A program made the translations under genes and the position numbers. A stretch of DNA of 64,000 nt from NCBI GenBank assembly GCA_020912385.1, contig CP087206.1, forward strand, positions 2,418,001-2,482,000, written 5' to 3'. The DNA comes from Neofusicoccum parvum. Lineage: Eukaryota; Ascomycota; Dothideomycetes; Botryosphaeriales; Botryosphaeriaceae. The notes under the pieces were generated by a model, which was not told the origin of the DNA, did not search any database, and saw nothing but the letters and a program-made list of their open reading frames with translations. Shown piece by piece: positions 9,065-21,073 of the stretch. The first letter of the stretch is position 1. Each line of letters opens with the position of its first letter.

Positions 9065-12000
9065 CTACGTCCCCGTCTCCGTCTCGACACCCGGCTTCCT
9101 GCCCTCCATCTTGCCCGTGACCCTGTTCTTCAAGCGCCTGAGCCCGATGATGCCCTCGTCTTTGGCAAACTTCGCGTTGCGCGCCGGCTTCCACTGCATG
9201 AGGCCGCGCTGCTTCCGGGCCTCTGTGCGCTTGTTCTGGCGGTTCGTGTCTTTGCTGCTGGACGCGCTGCCGTTGCTGTCCTGAGTGCCGGCGCTGGTCG
9301 ACGTCGTGGCCGTGGTCGTCGTGTTGGCCGTCTCGGCTGACGTCGACTTGCGGCCGTCAGTGGTGCTGCCGTTCATCGTGTCAGCGTCCTGGATTCCCAG
9401 GTCGTCCGAGGAGTTGGAGTCGTCGTTGTCCAAGTCCGACTCGTGGTCCTCATCCGACGAGGGGTGGTGCGGGTCGTGCAGCGGGGCGTCGCGGCCGGGC
9501 TCGCGACGCTTGCGGCCCGAGGCGTCCATGTAGGCCTTCGGGTCGTCGCCGAAGGCACCGGACCAGTCGTTGCCGTCCCTGGTGAGCCACTTCTGCTTCT
9601 CCTCCTCGGGTGCGTCTTGCAGAATGTCGCGACCGGAAGTGAGGGATGCTTCGTGAAGTTGTTGAATGCGGTCGGGCAGCTCCTTGTCGACACGTCGCTG
9701 ACGCACACCCTCAGCCATGCATGCCTCCCATGTCTCGTATGTCTCACGGGAATCATTGTCCATAATGAAGGCCTCATGACTCTCGTCTGTCCCGGCCTTG
9801 AAGCGGGCGCTGAACTGCAGGCGGCCCACCTCCTGAAGATCCTCGAGGCCGACCTCACCCTTGCAGTTGTCTTCGGTGATGTAGTTTTGGGTAAGACGGG
9901 CCGGGCTAGAGCAGGTCCAGATAGGGATATTGACAGGCGTTTCCTCGTTGTCGATGAAGTGGTGCAGCCAGATGACTGCGTAGGCGTTGGCCTTGCGCTT
10001 GCCGCTGAGATGGAACTCGAAGACGATGGGCGATCGGTACCTGTACTTGACAGGAAGACGCACGTCGTTCTTGCCCTCCTTCTTAGCCAGGTCCCAGTAC
10101 ATACCATCGCCCTCGTCCAACGGGCGAGCCTCCGTACGGGGAATCTTCGCAGTTGATCCGCCAGTGCGTAGGCGAAGTTTAGCATGATGGTTATAGTTGA
10201 CCGCAAGGATACGTTCAGAAGTGAATTCGAAGGTGCCGACGTCCCATCCAAGAAGGTTCGGCGGCAGGCGGGTTTCGATGCTTCGCCAAAGCAAGGAGAT
10301 ACGAATGCGACCAAATCCGATACCACCGTCAAGTGGATACCAGCGGGTGACTTGAGAGCTGGTCTCGAGGATGTCTGAAATCTTCAGAGGGACGATACCA
10401 AGAATCGGGTCATGTTCCCTGTTGCGAGAGTCTCGAACAGCGACAGTAACGATTCCGGACCGCCAATCGCGCATGAAACGTTCTGTACCAGCATTGAAAA
10501 TAGGCTGGCTGCTGACAGCCTTGGCACGCGTACGGTATACCAACTCGTCGTTGTACAGGATAGTGCAGTAGCTGGTTGGGAGATTCTTGCCTTCCTGCTC
10601 TGTCGTCTCCCCGTACGGCTTGGCTGGCTCGAACTCTCGGCCATTCCGGCTTCCAGTTGTTCCCTTGACGTTTTCGAGTTCCAAGTTGACAATCTGGTGA
10701 ACAATGATACTGCAGACACCGCTGGGCCAGAGAGGGTCCGGGGGCGTGTGCTGGACTGCATCATCTTCGTTGGTGTTGGTAACACCCTTCTCGTCCTGCA
10801 ACTCCGGATGGTCTTTGAGCTCATCTGGAAGAGCCTTGTTCTTGCCATCAGTGCGGAGCTCGGGCCTGTACTTGGGCTTGCCAAAGTAGCCAACTTCCCA
10901 GTGGAGCTCCCCTGGCATGGTACTGTCCGCATCCATACCAGCGAGCTTGCTGACCTGAGGGTACATCTTTCCTGGATGCTGAATCATCTTTTGCATGGAG
11001 AGCTCAACCTTGCCGACGATATCGTCTGCACTGTGGCGATCAGAATCCCAAAGCTCCACGCTCAAGTTCTCATCAGCCTTGATGAGTTCCGGCGTAACGA
11101 GAAGTCTAGCCATTGTTAGTTTCATAAAGGCGCAGCCGAGAAAATACAGGTCACTTACGCAGTAGTCTCCTCCCAAATCGGGTTCAAGTCATCCGTTATG
11201 ACGCGCGTGCAGTACATGGGCTTGCCATACTTGGAGAAGGAGAGAGTGATGTAAGGGTCACTGCCACCGTGCTTGCTGCCACGCTTATCCTGCTTGCTGA
11301 GACCAACAGCTCTATGGATGCGGATCCACAAAACGCCGAGGGCCTGGACGTCCTTCTGGATATCATCACCCTGGAGAATGGCGCGCATGTCGATGCTCAT
11401 CGACTTAGGCGCAACGTACATGCTCGCAGCCGCGCCAATGGCATAGTTGACGAAGTTGGAAATCAAGGGAAGGTTAAGGATGTTGACACCTTTCTCGATC
11501 ATCGGGATGCAACCGGCCTGGACTTGAGGGACCCCCATTAGGGTAAATGTGAGGGTCTTCAGGAAGGGAGGCTCCGGGGTCAAGTTCATCCTCAAGCGAA
11601 TAGTTCCAACGAGGCCTTGGAGTTCCACGAAAATGGGAAGGGGAACTCCGAAAAGGCCCTTGATACCTAGATAGAAGACAAGCTGCATGTGCATATTCCG
11701 AGCCTTGTCCGACGCACGCTTTCCAGAGGGCTTGGCGTGGTAAGCAAAGGAACATTCGAGGTTGTAGAAGTCACCGCCTTCCTCATCAGCGGCAGCCTCT
11801 TGCGGGTCCTTGGTCTTCTTATTCTCCTCGTGAATAGCATCCTTCATCTCCTTCATGTGCGTGTCCGGAAGAGCGCGCAAGCTCAGAATACGGAGGGGAT
11901 TGCTGCCCTGGTTGATCTCTGCGACGCGGACATTCTCAATAACTCCAGGAACCGAGGCTTGCATGACGTCTTCAAGCGTGTCGGCGATACCTTGGAACAT

Positions 12001-12963
12001 GTCGGGGTTGATCAAACCCCAGACAATGCCGAGGAAAGTATTCATCCACTCAACAGACTCGGGCAGCAGGTTTGCAGTGGCCTGGTGGGAAGTCAGTACA
12101 GGTGCCATCACTGAAGTTCGACGGCACTCACCGTCTGTCCACGGGTCTGCTCGCTGTCCCATTCGACCTCTCTACCGCTGCGGACAACTTCCTTCATCCA
12201 CAGCCACACACCGGAGGCTACGCAAAAGCCCAAGGGAATCAGACCGAACAAACGGCCGCCGAATATCCTGCCAATCACAATTATGGCGGCAAATATACCA
12301 CCGCACAAGCCCATAGTGCGCTTCTCCATGGCCTCAAAGTAGGGCTCATAGCTCACCGAGGGCGTTGGGTGGAACAGGATGTTTGTCTTCTCCCCGTGAA
12401 TAGGCACGTCGGAAGTGGTGCCCTCCTCGACAGGGTCCGGGGGTGCGGTGACATCCTGGTTGTATTTGTATTCGGGATTGGACTGCGAGGCGTCCGTCTT
12501 GATTGGCTGTGTGCATGGGTCAGCGCCGAGGCGGAAAGCAGGAAACGAACACCAGGGAACATACCGTATCCTTGCCCAGGTTTGCGTTCGGTACCGAAAG
12601 CTGCCAATTGTCAGAACCGGTGCACTGAGGGCTTGTGGGGGGAGGTGGAGGACGTGCCTTTGGGTTGTCGACAGAGTCTATGACTTCCTTCTTGACGTCC
12701 TCGATGACAACCTGGCGGCCGGTAGTGGGATCGGTGACTTCCTTCTGGGTTCCTTTGATACCTAGGGGATGCTGCTTGTGAGCGGTGACGCCGGAACCAG
12801 AACCGTCACCAGGCTGCTGCTGGTGGTTCTTCGCCTGCTCCTCGAGCTGCTTGTCGCGCTCCTTCTTGTCCTTGTCGAGGTTCTCGATAAACTTCCTGAC
12901 AGTAGGGACGGGATTGGCACCCGAGTAATGGCCGCCAGGCATGTGCTGCTGCTGGTCGGCCAT
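9065..12963 (-). CDS. Mug190-like SMP/C2-domain membrane protein
   Basis: Related to S. pombe Mug190 and the tricalbin/extended-synaptotagmin group that moves lipids at ER contact sites; the role here is inferred from the family. Four exons (12963-12565, 12506-12132, 12081-11159, 11105-9065) give 1245 aa. The N-terminus MADQQQHMPGG is followed by a disordered part, then a paired hydrophobic hairpin near 200-238 (GIFAAIIVIGRIFGG...LIPLGFCVASGVWLW). An SMP domain follows (about 270-480, SVEWMNTFLGIVWGLINPDMF). The first C2 domain, split by the last intron, contains LGVLWIRIHRAVGLSKQD and SDPYITLSF; a second C2-like part starts near GVCSIIVHQIVNLELENV. The C-terminus is acidic and Ser/Thr-rich. 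The in-frame splices rebuild WEETALLVTPELIKADENLSVELWDSD. Confidence 0.9.
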
Positions 12964-13547
12964 GGTTGCGGCAGCGTGGTGGAAGCGGGGTGAGGAGGGA
13001 AGAAAGGGAATCCTTTTGCACAGCAGTGGAAGAGCGCCAGCGGGGCCAATGCGTGCGTGGCGGGGGTATATGAGAGAACAGGAGCAGCGATTTGCGAGGG
13101 AATCCGGCTTTGACGCAAGCAAGGCACGCTTGTGGAGGGCGATCCTTGAGCTGTGGGCGGGAAGCCACAGACAATGACATCATGTGGCTGCCAGACGCGC
13201 GCGCCCACGTCAATTGCGCGCGGCGGCCAAGGCGCGTGCGTTGCACCACAGCTGCTTCGAGCCCGTCCACCCCGAAACAGGCCGCCGCGGCGCCAGATGA
13301 GGCTTTGCTGCGCGCGCTGTGGCGGTCGTGCACCGGGCTGGAGCGTGGCAGCAGCAGCGGCGGCGGCGCATCCCGGCATTGGGGTCCCGCCATCGATCAC
13401 CACCCAGGATGCCCAGGCCCCGCCCCGCCCCCCGGCCTGAGCGACCTCCAGATCGCCGCTACGCCCCGCTGACGACCACCACTGCGACCAGAACACGCCC
13501 AGCGAGTCAAGTCGGACGTGCCCACGTAGATCCTGCCCCGCCAAGCC
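12964..13547. promoter_or_regulatory. Bidirectional promoter region
   Basis: 584 bp between the start codons of the Mug190-like gene (minus) and the NagA-like gene (plus). GC-rich; no specific site is assigned. Confidence 0.5.
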
Positions 13548-15186
13548 ATGTCCGACAACCAGTTCACCCTCTTCACCAACGGCAGCTACTGCCTCGGCGA
13601 CGAGCTGGTCGACGACCACCTCGTCATCTCCGAAGAGACCGGCCGCATCCTCAAGCGCACAGGCTACATCGGTGGCGAGATTGTCGATCTCGAGGGCCAC
13701 ATCGTGGCCCCCGGCTTTCTCGAGTTGCACACCAACGGCGTCAACGGCTTCCATTTTACCCATTTCGAGGACGAGCTGCAGTATGACCAGAAGCTGAAAG
13801 AGACGGCCGACTTTTATGTCACCCAGGGCGTGACTGGCTTCTGGGCAACAATTCCCACCGTGTCTCCCGAGACCTTTCAAAAGGTAAGTTATTAATTTTG
13901 GTCCTATGAGTGATTTAGCTACATTTTATTTTATTTTGTTTTGTTTTAAGCAACCGTTCTATTAAATAGATGTTAGTCATCCGGACGAATTAATTCCTCA
14001 TGTAACGTTAAGCAACTTACACTTGTCGTCGGCTGACCAATGATTCTATACTCTGATGTACTGTTATTGCTCTCCTGTTATTCTAATCAGATATTATCAA
14101 TTCTCAATTGGATGACGTTTTTTTTTTAAGTTTCTTTCTTTGGAAAACGGTCCATTTATCACATGCGGAGGAAGCAAAAAGCCTACTGTGTCTTTCAAAT
14201 TCAATTCACCAACACACTGCTTCACATCTAACATCCTACAGATCCTCCCCTCCCTCCGCCCCCGCAGCTTCTCACCCACCAGCGCCACCCTCCATGGCGC
14301 CCACGTCGAAGGCCCGTACCTATCCCCCGACAAGGCCGGCGCGCACAACGCCTCCCTCTTCCACCCGCCCACGACCGCTCCCTCCAGCATTTACGGCCCC
14401 GCCCTGAACGACCAAATAATCAAACTCGCCACCGTCTGCCCCACCCTCCCCTCCATCACCCCCCTCATCCGCACCCTCACCACCACCCACTCCACCCGCG
14501 TCTCCCTCGGCCACACCCCATCCACCTACGCCACCGGCCTCGCCGCCCTCACCGCCGGCGCCACCTGCCTCACCCACACCCTCAACGCCATGTCACCCCT
14601 CGCCTCCCGCGCGCCGGGTCTCGCAGGCCTGATCTCCCTGCCCGCCACCTCCACCACCCCGCCACCCCCCTACTACACCCTCATCGCCGACGGCCACCAC
14701 CTGCACCCGGCCACGCTCTCCCTCCTCCACCGCGCCAACCCCACCCGCGCCATCCTCATCACCGACAGCGTCGAGCTAGCCGGCCCCGCCATGCCGCCCG
14801 GCTCCTACCCCGGGCACGCGCAGATCGGCCAGCGCCAGCGCAAGATCGCGGTCGACGCGGCGACGGGCGCGCCGTACGCGAGCGGCCCGAAAGCGGTCGT
14901 CGACGGCGACGAGCAGACGCTGGTCGGCGGCTGCGGGTCGCTGGCGCAGGGCGTGCGCAACCTGATGGCGTGGAGCGGGTGCGGGCTGGCGCCGGCGGTG
15001 CGCGCGGCGACGGAGAACGTGGCGGCCATGATGGGCGTGGACGGGCCGGGCGCGCTCGAGGGCGGCGGCGTCGGCGTGTTGAGGGAGGGGTGCAGGGCCG
15101 ACCTGGCGGTGCTGACCGAGGAGGGGGAGGTGGTGCAGACGTGGGTTGGGGGGAGGATGGTTTGGGAGAGGGAGGGCGGGTTGTGA
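13548..15186 (+). CDS. N-acetylglucosamine-6-phosphate deacetylase
   Basis: NagA-type amidohydrolase that turns GlcNAc-6-P into glucosamine-6-P and acetate, a step of chitin-sugar catabolism. Two exons, 13548-13883 and 14242-15186, give 426 aa, normal for the family. Family marks: GHIVAPGFLELHTNGVNG, the GAHVEGPYLSP block with the metal-ligand Glu, KAGAHN, SLGHTPSTYATG, the THTLNAMSPL His motif, LIADGHHLHP and the catalytic-Asp motif ITDSVELAG. The 358-nt intron (gtaagt...cctacag) is long for this genome and AT-rich; part of it is open in frame, so a false internal start at 14140 can mislead. The splice joins VSPETFQK to ILPSLRPRSF. The last third is very GC-rich. Confidence 0.92.
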
Positions 15187-16680
15187 GTGTGGCGTGGAGT
15201 TGGCTGGCGTTTTCCGTCGCTGAAGCGATTTTGTTCGGACGGAAGGCTTTCAGCTCCCCGTGGTGATGTGTCCTAGACCGATCATGACTTGTTCTTTTCT
15301 TTTCCCCTTTGCGTCCATACTAGAAACCGCAGTCGCTCCTTTCGAACCCGCGGACATAGATCAGCTGTCGTCTAGGATTTTTTTGCCCTTCAAATTTGAA
15401 AGAAGCCCCAGACGTATCTGTATAAATGCTTCAACTGGCCATGAAGGTATGCACCTGCTGCAATACTCCCCGATCCGATCCGAGCCGTCTTTTCGGTAGG
15501 ACCGCTCGAGCTTGAACTATGCTTAGCCGCGGGGAGCTGAAGCATCCGTCCGGACACAAAAGCCGTCGAGAACATATACCATAGCTATCCGGACGAACGC
15601 TTCAAGCCCCCCACGGAGTTTCATTGATTCCTCACTGGTGGCGAACTCCTCTCAACACCCGCATGCACCAAACACCACACCACCACCACCAATCAAGAAG
15701 ATACAACAAGCTCAAGAATGCAACCTTTTATCTTCTTACTTACTTTCTTTCGGGATGCCGTAATGATCGTCGTGCAACTATTTTGATCTAAAAAACAGTA
15801 GTGTGTGTGTTGTGCAGTTGTGTTCGGATGCTAAACCATCCCCAGCCGGCTTCGCTCACCCAATCAGGAAAAAGAAAACCCCACCACCATCCTTTCCCTT
15901 GAACCACCGGAGCCGCCAGAAAAATTGCCATAATGAGCCGTCCTTCCTATCCTATCCCACCACCTTAACCAAGGCTTCCAAAGTCATATGAAGGCGTGAG
16001 AGAGAAGAAGGGAAGGGAAAGCCCAATGGCGCAGTGATAGGAGAGAAAAACGACACACAATTCGCTCCAAAAACAAGCTGTAAAAAAAAAGAGAACACCT
16101 GTGCTGTGCAGAAAATGTGATATGGTCGGAAGTGCAGGTGTAGTCCATCGCAAAGGGCAGGGATGGATACCAAGCCTCCGACAAAAGCAAACCCAACCCC
16201 GGTACTCCTTGATTAATCCCGCTGCTGCAATGGTTTGTGATTGTGTACAGAGAATTTGCATCTTGGGGAAAAGGTCGATGGTCGTCGTCAGGGGATATTA
16301 GAACGAAAAAAAGGGAAATGCTCTGATTCGGCAAGTCGTGAAGAGTTGGCCATTGTGTGATTTAGGATTGAGAGAAGGTCGTCTAGGAAATTGCATGTGA
16401 CCAGTATCCTCCAAGTTGCTGGCTGAACTTCCGTGTTGGTGAACGCTGCACGGGTTGATGGGTCTGAGTCTCTGAAGGTTGTTCCAGTTACGCAGTGTCG
16501 TCACGCATGAACTCCAGAGATAAGCGCGGCGCCCGAACGTGGTCATATCCTGCATCATCGAATTGCTTGCATTCCTGAAGACCTGGGAGTTTTCCAGGGA
16601 AGTTGATGCGCGAATAGCGGTCGTCAGTACAGCCAGGCCGAACGCGACTGCTAACCTGGGAGTATTTGGTTTTAAGTCTC
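15187..16680. other. Convergent 3' intergenic space
   Basis: About 1.5 kb between the 3' ends of the NagA-like and Gyp5-like genes. It contains an inverted-repeat element (15531-15611), a short CACCA-rich run near 15677-15695 and AT-rich stretches. Only short open frames without family signs were seen. Long 3' UTRs may fill part of it. Confidence 0.55.
15531..15611. repeat. Short inverted-repeat element, copy 3
   Basis: 81 bp. The left arm begins GGGGAGCTGAAGCATCCGTC and the right arm ends in CGCTTCAAGCCCC. The arms pair over about 24 bp, including the outer GGGG/CCCC ends. Confidence 0.8.
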
Positions 16681-19600
16681 CTAAGAGTTGAGCATGTTCT
16701 GGACACTCAACCATTTTTGCCGAAGTGTTTCATGATCAGCGTTGATCTGTAGGCACCATCGGACTAAGTCAGTGATCTAACTTCTCTTGCCAACAAACGT
16801 AAAAAGGGGGGTAAGGATGAACTGACTTGAGCCCACTGTAGTTTCGTTTCCACGAGTTCCTTCTCGGCTTCCGCGAGTTGCTCCTCAAGAGCCCGGTTGG
16901 CAGTCTGAACCTCACTGTTGCGGCGCATGGCACGGTTGAGGTGCTCATTCATGCGCTCCTCAACCTCAGCACCCTGCTGGTCAACCAGCTTCCGCAACTC
17001 TTCGACTTGGCCCTTCATACTCTCGTTCTCGTCCATCAACCTCTCATTTTCGACCTTGGTGCGTACGAGTTCGGAGGCAAGGGCGACGTGCTCGGTGTCG
17101 GACTTCTCGGTGCGCTCCTCAAGGGTCCGCACCTTGGCTGTCAAGTTGTGGACAGTAGCCTTGAGACCTTCTAGCTCTGATTCCCTTGCCTGCTCAATCC
17201 GTTGCTTCTCCTTCCATTCAGCAGTGTATGCCTGGAGCATCTCGGGTGTGATCTTGACAGAACAGGCGTCCTGGACAAGTTTATCGGCGCGGTAGATTTC
17301 CTTGTCAACACCACCGGTGCTACCGAAGAATCCAGACTCCAGAAGCGAGGACTGAGTGGGGGCCTTATCAATGTAAACGTCGAATAGGCGCTCCTTGAGG
17401 AAAGTGGTAAGTTGCGACATGTCTTTCATGCCGAGAAGCGTCTCGGCATTCTTCTGCATCAGGACGATGCCAAACTTGAGTATCGCACCTTCCAGGCCCT
17501 CGCTGAGGATCAGATCGTAGATGCGTAGAACAAGCTGAAGAGGGAAGCGGTAGGCGAATAAAGTCAGGAACCACTGGGTGGCATAAAGCTGGGGAGAAAC
17601 GCCACGACGGTGCAGATGGCAGTAAAGCGCGGGCTCAAACTCTTCGAGAAGACGCTCGAATTGGTACAGGTGCAGGTGGAGACCTGGCATGTCCTGAATG
17701 AACATCTCTCGAAGGCCGTACTTGTTCATCAAGCGTACAAGCAAGCAGAACGCCTCCTCCTCAGGCATCTAGGTCAATGTCAGTACTGCCATAATTTTCG
17801 TCAGACTTGTTGCAAACTTACGTTGAAAAGCAAAGGCATTGCAATGAAGTTAACGCCCTGCGGGTATCCGACTTCGGCATCGAACAGCGCGTAGGCCTTG
17901 CAAAGGTTGAAAAGCCCGTCTTGCAGACCAGCGGCCATCAGATATTTCGAGTAACTGGTCCTGGACCCCAAATCACGCTTGATCTGCTTCTCAAGCTTCT
18001 GAATAGCCGCTGCATCCTCCTTCTGCCTCTTCTTCCTCGCTTCGAGAATCTTTGCGGATGCCTCAGGGTCGTGAGAGCCATTTTGAGTTGGTGAACCCAT
18101 GCCATTTGTTCCGTTTGCGGTTCCTCCAGTTGTTGTTGTCGCAGGGGTCGAGTAGTCCGAGTGAGCGGAAGATGCAGATGAGGTAACGGACTCCTTCTTC
18201 TTATGAACATCCCCGTTACTGTCGTTGCGGGGGAGTTGAGGCAAATTCGAAAGTACCTTTTCCTTATCCGTACCTCGAGCCACCAACTCCTTGTAGACAC
18301 TCTCCAGCTCCTCGTTCTTGCTCTGCGCGAGCACCTGCCAGACAACACCTCTAATGGGCTGAGGAATGCCGCTGGCAATCGCAGCATTCAGCTCCTCGGC
18401 ACTTGTTCTAGCCACGGCCGCCGGGCCTTCGTAAACCACAGACTGCCACAAGTCCCAATCTACAGGCGGTGCGTCCTCGAGACCCGGGCCGACTGCTGTG
18501 CCGACAGCGGTGCCGGGCGCAAGATTAGGGTTGAATGTCGGCTGTGTAGTGGTGCCGGGGCTGGAGGCAACACGCGACATGGGCGGGGCCTGATCATCCT
18601 TCTCGCCCGGGACACTGACGCTCAAAGACCTACCGGCAGCTGCACTGCCGTTGATGGGAACAAGGTCGACCTCGCCCTCTTCATCAATGGCAATGCCAGC
18701 CTCTTCCCGCATACGAGCAAACTTGAAGCGGTCCTTGAGGCTATTGCGACTAGATCTCGCGCTGCCAGTTCCATTGCTGCCCTCATGGTGATCCATGTCG
18801 TGGTTGCTGCCTATTGTTGCGAGAGATGCGTTCGTGCCTCGTCGGCTTGTTTCCTTGGAGGCTGGGGGAGACGTCTTTTTGTCGTTGCTTCCTCTCGAAA
18901 GCCATGCAAAAGGACTTGTCAGGGAGCGCTTCGGAGGTGGTGGAGGAGCGACGAGCTCTTGCTTGACGGGCGGGTCGGGCGGCGGTGGGAATTGAACAGA
19001 GGGGATCTGCCCCGAGAAGGCCTGCATTGAGCCGTTGGAATCGCGATCGACGGGCTTAGGTGGCAGTGATGCAAGAGTCGAGTTGCGCGAGTGATTTGCG
19101 GACTTCTTGCCCTCTGTAGGATTAAGTTAGTGAGACATTTCGTGACATGGGGCGATCTTTCCTAGGGCCCTTGCGACTGCCACTACAGCAAGCTGTTGCC
19201 GCATATAGTGCCCCAGGCTCTTGCAACAGGCACAAGGCCCATCCCAGAACCCCAGCATGCCTGCAACAACACCGGCAAGAGTTAGAGGACGTGCTGCTTA
19301 CCTTCGTCGAGATTTACATCATCCAGCGACTCGTTCGACAGCACGCTGGTCGAGGTCAGGAGCGGCGACTTGTTCGGGCTGATGTCTTCCTCTTTATCGC
19401 CGGGTTTGTCGTCCACTTTGTTGTCGTCGCGTGCGGACTCTTGGCTGTGGCTCTCCAGGTGCGCGATAGGCACAGGGGGCATCTGCGGCGCCGCCGAGTC
19501 CCTCTGGTTGCTCAACGTGGTTCTCGAGTCTGACGAAGAACGGCGGCCGGTGAGCGAGCGTTCGCCAGACTGTGAGCGGGCCATGCTTGCGGCGTCCTCG

Positions 19601-19725
19601 AAAGTGTCCTGGGCAAAGGAGTTGGCATCAGCAACAAGCCCCTCCTCCCTTGCGTCTCCCACGCGAGCACCTACATTATCGTGGTCAGAGCTCCCGGTCT
19701 GGGGCCGTGATCTGTCTTCCTCCAT
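16681..19725 (-). CDS. GYP5: Gyp5-like TBC-domain Rab GTPase-activating protein
   Basis: GAP for Ypt/Rab GTPases of the secretory pathway by family. Four exons (19725-19302, 19113-17822, 17768-16827, 16746-16681) give 907 aa. After a disordered Ser-rich N-terminus comes the TBC domain (about 390-640): SGIPQPIRGVVWQVL carries the arginine finger and EVGYPQGVNFIAMPLLFNM the glutamine finger. A long coiled coil (about 700-890) follows, and the small last exon adds INADHETLRQKWLSVQNMLNS, a typical end for this family. The splice at 17769-17821 restores PLLFNMPEEEAFCLLVRLMNKY. The upstream in-frame TTG region is not needed; I start at ATG 19725 (MEEDRSRPQT). The first intron is 188 nt, the others 53 and 80. 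Confidence 0.92.
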
Positions 19726-20749
19726 ATCTGGCAGCGGGCGAGTGTGTGCGGGCAAGGTGGGCGGCGGACGAGCCCCGGTCAGATATGCGTGTTGCCGACG
19801 GCTGTTGTCGAGTACGAGGAGGGCGGTCGGGGCCGCAGGCTGGGAGGCGGAGGGCGGTCAATTGGCGGGCGATGCACGGGAGGCGGATCGTGGTTGGTCG
19901 TGGCAGGAAGGTGGTTGTTGGGAAGGACGGGACAGCGGCGAAGGCTGGTGTTGTCAATGTTGATGTCCCAAGTCCGAAGCGAACGCGCAGCTTGTTTAAC
20001 CCACGAAGATCCACCGCGGCCGCCGAACGGGAAGGGGAAAGCCACTCGAGGAGCCACGGCAGCGCGGCGATCAGCGCCAAAGCGCGCGCTTTTCCAACCT
20101 CCGCAGATCTTATCGCCCTGACTCCTAAGGAGAGGGGGCAACTGGCACAGGAGCAGCGCCTGGATTTTTTTTTTTCCGCGCGTCCTTGCAGCACCTGCTC
20201 CCCGAAGGCGTGGGCGCTGCACATGTAATGTGGGCTGGGCTGAACCGGCTTGTGGGCGCCGTTATGCCACGGCCGCTTCCCTGCCGCTGCTGCGATGGCG
20301 CGACCCTTAACTTGAAACGCGCACATGTGGGGAGACCCTGGGTGCCTGGCCCGCGTGCCAAGCCAATGACACTGTCACCAGAGCTTATCGCCAGCGTGAC
20401 GCGCGCATCAAGGCTTTCTTTGTGCTCATTGTTGCTTTTGCTCAACGGCGGTGGGGTGCGTCGCGGCGCAGTTACCTGGCGCGCTTCGCAACGCCGTCGC
20501 CCCTAGTTGCCTGCCTTTCCCAGCCGTACCATGTTTCGAAACCTGAAGAATGCTCATGCATGTATTTTTAGCATGCCCGCCGGCCGACTAGACGGACCTG
20601 GCCGGCATGTGCCCAAGCCGATTGCAAATGTTTCACTCAGCCACATGCATCCCTCACTGGCTGATCCGCCACATCTAGGTTCAAAAACGAGACAGATGAC
20701 CTGCTTGGTCCAGCTAACGTGGTCGATCCGTAAAAGGGTCCCAGGGGAA

Positions 20750-20821
20750 AGTTGGGGCATTCATCCGGACCACAGTGTCCTGTCTAGAACAGGAAAGCTC
20801 GTCCGGATGAATGCCTCAACT
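20750..20821. repeat. Short inverted-repeat element, copy 4 (best preserved)
   Basis: 72 bp with arms of 21 bp differing at one position: AGTTGGGGCATTCATCCGGAC against AGTTGAGGCATTCATCCGGAC on the other strand. The loop itself contains a small near-palindrome around CCTGTCTAGAACAGG. Confidence 0.9.
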
Positions 20822-20952
20822 GCACATGTGAAAAGTACATCTTGTAGTCCTGTCGCCACATTGTCAAGGCAATCGAAATCTCGCACAGGCATCCACTCTC
20901 GTCTTGTCTTGCGAATTCGTGTTCCGCTAGGCAAGGGATGGTCACACGTGGG

Positions 20953-20974
20953 AGGCTCAAGCATCCGTTTGGAT
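20953..20974 (+). repeat. Solitary arm of the inverted-repeat family
   Basis: GGCTCAAGCATCCGTTTGGA resembles the left arm. No partner arm was found downstream. It lies 130 bp after copy 4. Confidence 0.45.
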
Positions 20975-21073
20975 AGGTGTTGTGGCAGTACTCGAACAAG
21001 TATCGAATTTGCTCTACTTTTCTCTAGCTATCTAGCACGAAGCGGCGCGAGACCCGTCCCGTTGTTCCGAGGT

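Larger units (their letters stand above)
19726..21073. other. Gyp5-like promoter and TRP5 3' flank
   Basis: About 1.35 kb. It includes the Gyp5-like promoter side with a poly-T run near 20166-20175, and, nearer to TRP5, an inverted-repeat element (20750-20821) and a solitary arm (20953-20974). No gene is supported. Confidence 0.55.

Noticed and set aside
14140..15186. Deacetylase starting at ATG 14140
   Set aside because: The first 34 codons are intron sequence open by chance; splicing from 13883 to 14242 gives the complete family N-terminus.
15670..16300. Small minus-strand gene in the 15.7-16.3 kb space
   Set aside because: Three overlapping frames of about 100 codons exist but none has a plausible composition, start or splice structure.
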